Shown: positions 18,201 through 19,605 of the stretch, piece by piece
Numbering within the stretch: the stretch's first letter is position 1
Layout of the letters: each line of letters begins with the position of its first letter
NCBI GenBank assembly: GCA_964643965.1
Contig: CAZXVH010000099.1
Location: 1 to 19,605 of the forward strand
From: GCA-2746795 sp964643965
Lineage (GTDB): Bacteria > Chloroflexota > Anaerolineae > Promineifilales > Promineifilaceae
Direction of reading: 5' to 3'
DNA: 19,605 nucleotides
Notes under the pieces: generated by a model
The model's database searches: none
The model's input: only the letters and a program-made list of their open reading frames with translations
What the model was told of the DNA's origin: nothing
Program-made: the position numbers and the translations under genes

Positions 18201-18971
18201 ATTGCTGCCGGTTCCCTGGTTATTGTGAATTTGGTTGAAGCGGATGGTGGTAGAGAGGGTAGCGCTGCTGTTGTCCACCAGGATACCTGCGCCACCGCCG
18301 CCGCCACTGGCGCGATTGTTAAGAATTTCATTGTTTTCGATCACTGCGGCTGCGCCATCGTAAATACCGCCGCCACCCAAAGAGGCTAGATTGTTGCTGA
18401 TAACATTAGTTGTGATGAGGGGACGGCCGTTTCCAGCTGCCACATAAATACCGGCCCCATTGTTGGCGGCGCCATTGATGATGTGGAAATTGGCGATGGC
18501 CGGGCTGGCATTGGCCGCCACATACAGCACCCGGCGAGCGTTTTGACCGTTGAGGGTGGTCACATTGTTTACGTCAGGCTCGGCGCTCCACACGCCGCCG
18601 CCTGAGTAGATGTAGCCGCCCGTCAGGGAGATGGCCTGGCTGAGGGTTATGGCAGTGGTGGCGGTATAGACGCCCTCTGCCACCCGTATTTCATCACCGG
18701 CGGCGGCATTGGTAACGGCCGTTGTCAATGCACAAGGATTATTGGCGCTGCACGTATTCCCGGTTCCAGTTTCGGTAACAAACCAGGTGTTCGCCTGCGC
18801 CTCCACCAGACCGGGCAGCGCTCCCATCAAGCCAAACATCGCCACCAACAACAAGGCCGCCAATATCGGGATCAAGCCCACATAAGCAAATCTTTGCACA
18901 CGAGAATGGGTTGAGCGAGAAACTTTTTGAGAATTATTCAAAGAGAAACGAGGATTACGTGAGCCAGCCAT
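6225..18971 (-). CDS. Giant secreted multidomain protein (4248 aa): beta-helix blocks, NEW3-like Ig repeats, CARDB-like domain
   Basis: Start: ATG at 18971, preceded by GGAGG with a 4-base spacer. Residues 1-60 are a long signal peptide (basic n-region, core at about 29-52, cleavage after AQA). Approximate order: type-A beta-helix block (61-464), two Ig-like domains (465-685), type-A block (686-1042), four type-B blocks (1043-2570), two Ig-like domains (2571-2829), type-A block (2830-3178), eight tandem NEW3-like domains (3179-4036). Then come FLPVVMK, a Pro/Thr linker, a CARDB-like domain (about 4080-4190) and a PTPTPT tail. Blocks end in an RPxxxxxDxGADE motif of the 'choice-of-anchor Q' kind, and turns repeat GGGLYN, GGGIY and N-rich steps (PbH1 repeats). 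There is no C-terminal helix or sorting signal, so it is released or held non-covalently. Lysine looks rare. It is probably an adhesin, sheath or matrix protein; a polysaccharide-binding role is possible. It lies downstream of a Flp-like pilin gene on the same strand. Confidence 0.9.
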   Translation of the reverse strand: MAGSRNPRFSLNNSQKVSRSTHSRVQRFAYVGLIPILAALLLVAMFGLMGALPGLVEAQANTWFVTETGTGNTCSANNPCALTTAVTNAAAGDEIRVAEGVYTATTAITLSQAISLTGGYIYSGGGVWSAEPDVNNVTTLNGQNARRVLYVAANASPAIANFHIINGAANNGAGIYVAAGNGRPLITTNVISNNLASLGGGGIYDGAAAVIENNEILNNRASGGGGGAGILVDNSSATLSTTIRFNQIHNNQGTGSNSYGGGIFHATGAKALLVGNTIHNNTGRVGGGIGAFLNTQITLFSNMIYDNTANSGTVPFGGGLSIAGQATIWNNTFIGNSASSGGAGIFLDDAATARISNNIVAFNTGNGNDGIDYSGSQPALITGGYNNVHDDAVDAALTLSNPVTGNPDFVSLAARNLHINSSSPALNAGDPSTPAWVNIDIDQQARPNPAAGFDTQDVGADEYYANFAAFELTPAVTNNIVDRGAVEIFTHTVRNVGTVADRYDIECGSNIFTVTVCASETVTVAAGSTTQIQTSVTIPTDLVPYQVGNTTITATSQVSDTLMETAVVRSTIALRPGIEFTPHISRTELPGEVFTLTHVITNTGDAFDSFTITKIEDTNNWATLLPQNPLTVSLNAGVAQNVRVQIQIPPYAPQGLANVVRLEAVSNFDPDITATVVETITAKATTGTRFVKTTGTDQDNNCTQPNKPCLTVGHAIGQVAAGDEVRIAPGVYQESDIDINDTIHISGGWRSFADNGQGEEPDATLTVIDANNTGQIFVVGAGRSTVSDLTLSRGFASNGGAVFISSPSQINFENVIFENNVASNRGGAVYMNSGTAVSVKDSFFTNNHSSLGGGGFYMNGGTLSLNQSRFLTNTATSAAASSGGGGLGMNSGVLYAQNNLFYNNVATSSGGGVRLNGGVATFNFNTWVENGAGGSGGGLYNHGANADIQNSIFADNSGNNGSALSENNSGATTTFDYLLFSLGQTTNVSGSFIEADPLFGDEEFRLGLGSPAIDAANPNSTLAVDFENDFRPSDEGFDIGYDERAGCRTKRDDTIYGSIQDAVDVDDAESDLIRVSGICRGVHPLEVGGSVISQTVHLTKSLVIEGGWNGDFSRRTMDATIVDPEGRGRGFLVTDGVSVTIAAISVTNGVAIDLGGIEPITGGAGGGVYNVDGDLTLRGVTIVSGTAVTGAGFYNEGGSALLTWEMVEGDPDRYFLTQIATNTADTGAGFATGDGDLTLDGVWLYGNQARLGGGGLHQGGVITVVNSIFDQNQASENGGGFYNAAITATLAHNTFYSNTAVSGGGVYDEAGSLLVESSIFESNQAPDGSAIFAEVTSTVADFNYYYANSGTAVSGTDAGADSITSATPPGLADPAAGDFHLEEEAPAADRGNPASFVTRDFEDDPRPSNQGFDMGADEVVGCLVKLNDVIYGSLQAAIDDAQPGDEILVSGTCSGVHAFTPGSGSGAACSGAGIQTAVHLTKSVNLSGGWNDAFRQQEGHSVLDAKNQGRVMYIGPGVTSTIDGFELINGLLSGPQANGAGICIDQAAPTIQNNRIYSNTAADDGGGIYSLNSQPALQGGNHIYNNEAINGGGLYIHVASGQVYTNSVVNNFIYFNQATNGGGFYADRGIHNIWHNTVVSNTASSQGGGFYMSADASGPADMRGLIIMGNTAASGGGVFGAGSTSPALSHNNYYQNNPGNFGGTAVDNSATSLAVDPQFSNPISGVFTITIASPVVDVEIPDMPLAVDYEGDIRPSHQGYDLGADEVGGCFAIIAGSPETVYGSVQLAVDMAAAGDTILVDGVCRNVNSRQVGGQTVLQTLLLTKSVTIDGSWEYPADTSTVTTTLDALNRGRVLYVAPGVTVTVTNILLENGTAVGAGNGDNGGGVYNAGTLNLLTAWVQNSTAVSGAGLYNAGDLMMAETAVLTNTAQQDGGGLYNNGPATISGSEFRANFMGRNGGALYQQGGALMVDGNRLHHGGSSAASSSGGAVYLNSGAADVDIRNNFIYQNGAETGGGLYNANTNGRLWHNTFVINAADGGLGGGIATLGGSPDIRNNIVDQNIGSGIYARGGASLIDYNLVYNTLGYPNIDAAGGATVGSHNITTSGADYVDPFEENFHLRQDSPGEDAGDPFISDELTNSNAVLIDYDGDTRPTNSGPDMGADEINSCLVKVGNQIFTVLQNAIDYAEAQDIPDVYIARGECRGVMEKNGTLQVAYISENLNLVGSLRRSDFSAPNPPDYDSDEVGRNSSIINAVGEGRAVYIANSAVVSFTHLAFVNGNAFATDTSSDHGGAIYNGNGSAGFSQVYICQSGAQDGGGYYSTPGALTDMTGTTIGRCTVAQVTETPNGAVSEVRYKGFLGNAAARNGGGLFFGGEADLRNMGIMFNFAGQSGVGSGGGLYNNGADTRIVNGIFYSNTVPNNGGAVYNNANNLRLLHNTIRQNVAGGQGGGVYNGNSGFELNSSIIYENSAGTANGGGGLYSTNGGSLTYNNFNANVPNDSSVGPGTPTIVGDPGLLGIYILSVNSRNIDAANPALLSEVDFDAGMFDRPDGFDLPYVSPRGIYADVGAFEYRMDFGCEIDPASETRRATPGETLTYTLSIINTGNPPYTGSTPWLSDGYTDTITITVASQAQGWATFEGGEVQTVELGWQDYYPQGETTTRVLTITVPLTATVGMNEVVNLRCDSASLPLSNRGGNATITAEIGDRTGVDVVPNYFLTAVPGQVISRPQTVINLSNDIQTYRLTPSSGPRHANAVLLDSDTFSPTNAITVTLAPSGTVGFTTTTYLEMTILDTATAGDIATPSVIATDIDDPQVFGANRNEITILAAPGTRYVATAADGGVDNTNCTDPLLPCATIQHAINQAVAGDEILVAKGIYRHFTVQTVGSDELHQNVFVDKPVTIRGGFDSGDGYTVQAPITNTVILDGEGLRRVIYVAAGVDATLSGLFIENGAAGQGNLSINGSTRDYGSGVYNVNGNLTITATWILTNEARFGGGVYHTNGDLTLNNSVFADNTNENPSGELGVGAGLFISDGVALLENNTFVNNQAINGGDSVLVGEGSAIYQEAGSTMLVNQIFQDNEAAGGAAQYAVYVTGTAVLTPAYNLYYSQTNPINVGLGVGARSGDADFIDATYHIGPNSDALDQGTTSSAYLRPEILTSGDFDLEERVQGATIDIGADERTQKPGFVFVPPSRAAVIDAGQTITYQHWLTNTGDFVDSYTLTMTNQVIPAGDATWSRHFYPDTITNLGLGEAVTVTVVITGGQPGFQDITTIEAVSASGLSRSVVDTTTISQTAGVEIAPSDAQIGLPGQWVTYSHTLTNTGNGVDQFELMATAVPTSWITAVSPTQTGSLPSLATMPFTVTVFVPADALSSTHHVLTVTAVATNPDASDTLTDTTTVGLVSGLTLAPDWTRSVPDGQSTVYSHTLTSGSNVTDTVNLTVVGSLPGWGEMVEPTAVTLSPFESRIISVTVTTPPNSGGLTHVAQVTATSSLPALSASATDTTTVPVETGLLFTPNHSRIVNAGATQVYTHTLTNQGNLTDTFALTSNSSQGWLDSLTPDPLVVAPGTSVPVTAVVSVPLGATPATEDILTITATSQSDTATTGTVTDTTRVAQRHELAFFPDRSGVADAGTMKVYTHTLENLGDGVDSFILSASGAPNWPLTLPPTPITLNSRQSTTVMVTLTVPSGASGLTNVSHITATSTISPAFSAMVTDTTQVSGTVAVLGVDIEPDGFRVAQPGQTVTHYHTVTNTGSGPDDIGLSLVSGWAAAIEPAQVTLASGASAPVTVTVTIPAGAGPGEEDVALVTAVSLSDPGVNDSVTDTTRAVQTHGLEFFPDQAQTAAAGSTVVYSHTLRNTGNGSDTFALTPVSAWSAAVDSPVTLAAQAETTVFVTLTIPFGAAGQVDVMQISASSLISPAFSALVTDTTTVSGTTPVADVQIGPDHTDYGVGGESIQYVHIVTNTGETAATFNLEAVSSLRWLPDVTPLTLNLAAGDSGLVTVTVMIPAGANVGTRDVTTVTVTAQTDATITDSALDTTIVPGVFLPVVMKAPAGGGTPTPTPIPTVTYTPSPTPPACTTPTGKDLVVTQIRVEPAAPVAGQTAVVFVTIRNQGPVSVDPSNNFYADFYVDRVPARYLIGDIEWPVQGEWMGAGQSYTLSRSFIFRSGAHQLWAQVDTDDTVDECPFEGNNVRGPIPLTVIGAVDGSDGNQPLPLLPNEGPRSTPTPIREERPLSTPTPTPTSTVTPPAVNKN
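6864..9437 (-). repeat. Eight tandem NEW3-like Ig repeats in the giant protein
   Basis: Eight units of about 107 residues each begin with a GLxFxPD-like strand, pass through a YTHTLTNTGNxxDTF core and end in (V/A)TDTTxV. Example starts are GVEIAP, GLTLAP, GLLFTP, ELAFFP, GVDIEP and GLEFFP. The pattern matches NEW3 (alpha-galactosidase-associated, COG1470-like) domains: a W in mid-domain, an 'L.pG.s..vtvtv.vP.ga' strand and a closing TATS. Boundaries are estimates from codon counting. Confidence 0.75.
11262..15845 (-). repeat. Four tandem type-B beta-helix blocks (350-400 aa each) in the giant protein
   Basis: Each unit opens with a Gly-Cys or Ser-Cys pair, then K, a short acidic stretch, IYGSxQxAxD, GDxIxVxGxC and a (Q/S)xVHLTKS-like stretch before a GGW. 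The last block is more divergent. Each ends in an RPSxxGxDxGADE-type motif. Approximate boundaries are 15845-14712, 14711-13671, 13670-12474 and 12473-11262. The paired cysteines at the start of each block could form a disulfide cap. Type-A blocks elsewhere in the same protein open instead with a CxxxxPC motif. Confidence 0.7.
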
Positions 18972-18996
18972 TAGACCTCCACTTCACAACCACGAC

Positions 18997-19060
18997 AAAA
19001 AATGTTCAAGGCCGCCTGGCTGCGGCGCGGTCTGGAGACCGGCCGGAACGCGGCCTGAAC
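18997..19060 (-). terminator. GC-rich leader hairpin with U-run upstream of the giant gene (attenuator-like)
   Basis: GTTCAGGCCGC (19060-19050 on the minus strand) pairs with GCGGCCTTGAAC (19015-19004) apart from one bulged T. An inner CGGTCT/AGACCG stem adds structure. Six U's follow at 19002-18997, giving the full shape of an intrinsic terminator. It ends about 25 bases before the ATG of the giant gene and is separate from the pilin terminator at 19112-19154. It is either a second terminator or a leader attenuator. Confidence 0.5.
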
Positions 19061-19072
19061 GTTTGCCAAAAA

Positions 19073-19104
19073 AGTATAAAATAACAATAAATTCCAGACG
19101 TCAA
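19073..19104 (-). promoter_or_regulatory. Weak promoter candidate for the giant gene
   Basis: The AT-rich strip between the two hairpins (19061-19111) holds, on the minus strand, TTGACG (19104-19099) and TATACT (19078-19073). Both hexamers match well, but the spacer is 20 bases, longer than the usual 16-18. A start near 19066 would place the GC-rich hairpin inside the leader. Confidence 0.25.
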
Positions 19105-19111
19105 TCACATA

Positions 19112-19154
19112 ACAAAACTCCCCACAGGCAACGAAAATCTGCGGGGAGTTTTGT
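19112..19154 (-). terminator. Rho-independent terminator of the pilin gene
   Basis: ACAAAACTCCCC (19112-19123) and its exact complement (19143-19154) form a 12-bp stem extended inward by CAG/CTG after one mismatch. The hairpin directly abuts the TAA of the pilin gene. The minus-strand right arm ends GTTTTGT, supplying the U-tract. Confidence 0.8.
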
Positions 19155-19586
19155 TTAATTTCCAATAACGCCGACTGATATAGGACAGGTTCCAGATACC
19201 GAATAAGGGCCGGCAAGGGCGCCGACGCCATTGGCGCCAGTGCCACCCGATAAACTTTGGGCAGGGCTGCCATTAACCATAATCTGCATGGAGACCGTGC
19301 CATTTTTCAGGATGTCGCCATCTTGTAACCCAATAAATGAAATATCTTTTATGGTGGCAGTACAACTGGTCGTACCAGAGGTGGTGACATCATAACCGGT
19401 CACCACCACCTCTGTACCTTGCCCGGTAATGGTCTGGCCGTTTATGCCCCCGATGACACGAGCAAATACCACCGTAATTTGTGTACCCAACACGGTGAGG
19501 ATAGCGATAATGACGATGGCTACCAGCACCAGCAGCAAGGCATATTCCACCAGCCCTTGCCCTTCTTCCCTTTTTGGAATTTTCAT
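19155..19586 (-). CDS. Flp/type IVb-like pilin with extended C-terminal region
   Basis: The product has 143 residues. The ATG is preceded by AAGGAG with a 7-base spacer. The N-terminus is a class III (type IVb) prepilin signal: basic KIPKREE, cleavage expected after G9, then QGLVEYALLLVLVAIVIIAIL, with the conserved Glu at +5 (E14) and Tyr at +6. The hydrophobic helix spans about 12-41. Classical Flp pilins are roughly 50-70 residues and end soon after the helix. Here another ~95 residues rich in Gly, Thr, Ser and Val follow, with only two cysteines (C75 and C134) that could form a disulfide, as in larger pilins or pseudopilins. It is expected to be processed by a TadV-like peptidase and assembled on the surface, but no tad/rcp assembly genes are in the window. 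It precedes the giant gene on the same strand, separated by two hairpins. It could equally be a minor pilin (TadE-like). Confidence 0.85.
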   Translation of the reverse strand: MKIPKREEGQGLVEYALLLVLVAIVIIAILTVLGTQITVVFARVIGGINGQTITGQGTEVVVTGYDVTTSGTTSCTATIKDISFIGLQDGDILKNGTVSMQIMVNGSPAQSLSGGTGANGVGALAGPYSVSGTCPISVGVIGN

Positions 19587-19605
19587 GAATCCGCTCCTTA
19601 TAAAT

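Larger units (their letters stand above)
602..18723. repeat. Highly iterated palindrome AACGGCCGTT, dispersed through coding DNA
   Basis: Perfect copies start at 602, 2391, 3222, 3392, 3556, 4508, 5837, 6286, 6672, 7554, 8256, 8832, 9684, 10812, 13200, 13854, 14538, 17271 and 18714 (19 copies). One end base differs at 954, 2997, 3153, 5565, 8949, 12896, 13254, 14913, 15069, 15408, 16461 and 18422. At 13344 only the ACGGCCGT core is kept. All copies lie in genes. The 19 perfect copies are read as Thr-Ala-Val (14), Asn-Gly-Arg (3) or x-Arg-Pro-x (2), so all three frames are used. The list is an eye count and may miss a copy. Confidence 0.9.

Noticed and set aside
18971..19303. 110-residue minus-strand ORF between the pilin and giant genes
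   Set aside because: It overlaps the end of the pilin gene in another frame and reads through both hairpins; no domain or good start is seen.

Overview
The window looks like part of a Chloroflexota (Anaerolineae/Caldilineae-like) genome. This is inferred from protein style, not from any marker gene. The signs are very large secreted proteins built from beta-helix and Ig-like repeats, a 'FLPVVMK' junction followed by Pro/Thr linkers, a Flp-type pilin, and a RarA ATPase with a methyltransferase-like tail. No rRNA, tRNA, CRISPR array, transposase or phage gene was seen.

Layout. Positions 1-337 are AT-rich and hold no recognisable gene. A P-loop NTPase with a C-terminal OmpR-type winged helix lies on the minus strand (338-1912). 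It is divergent from a two-gene plus-strand unit: a 48-residue single-helix membrane protein (2153-2299) and a 194-residue SPFH/band-7-like protein without its own membrane helix (2313-2897). That unit ends at a hairpin overlapping the 3' end of the convergent rarA-like gene (2961-5204, minus), which encodes an AAA+ ATPase fused to a class I SAM-methyltransferase-like domain. Divergent from rarA is a small secreted, probably surface-anchored protein with one SdrD-B/CnaB-like domain and a C-terminal LPESG-plus-helix tail (5379-6023).

Two hairpins (6030-6160) separate that gene from the dominant feature, a 12.7 kb minus-strand ORF (6225-18971) for a 4248-residue secreted protein. It contains seven beta-helix blocks of two kinds, about twelve NEW3-like Ig domains, a CARDB-like domain and a Pro/Thr-rich tail. 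Upstream on the same strand is a Flp/type IVb-like pilin with a long C-terminal extension (19155-19586). A terminator and a second, GC-rich hairpin with a U-run lie between the pilin and the giant gene. The pilin and giant protein together suggest a cell-surface or adhesion locus; the remaining genes appear functionally unrelated.

The most unusual signal is not a gene. The perfect palindrome AACGGCCGTT occurs 19 times by eye count, where about 0.02 would be expected by chance for a given 10-mer. The 8-base core ACGGCCGT occurs 32 times. All lie inside coding DNA, in all three reading frames, in five different genes. This resembles the highly iterated palindrome HIP1 of cyanobacteria but has a different sequence.
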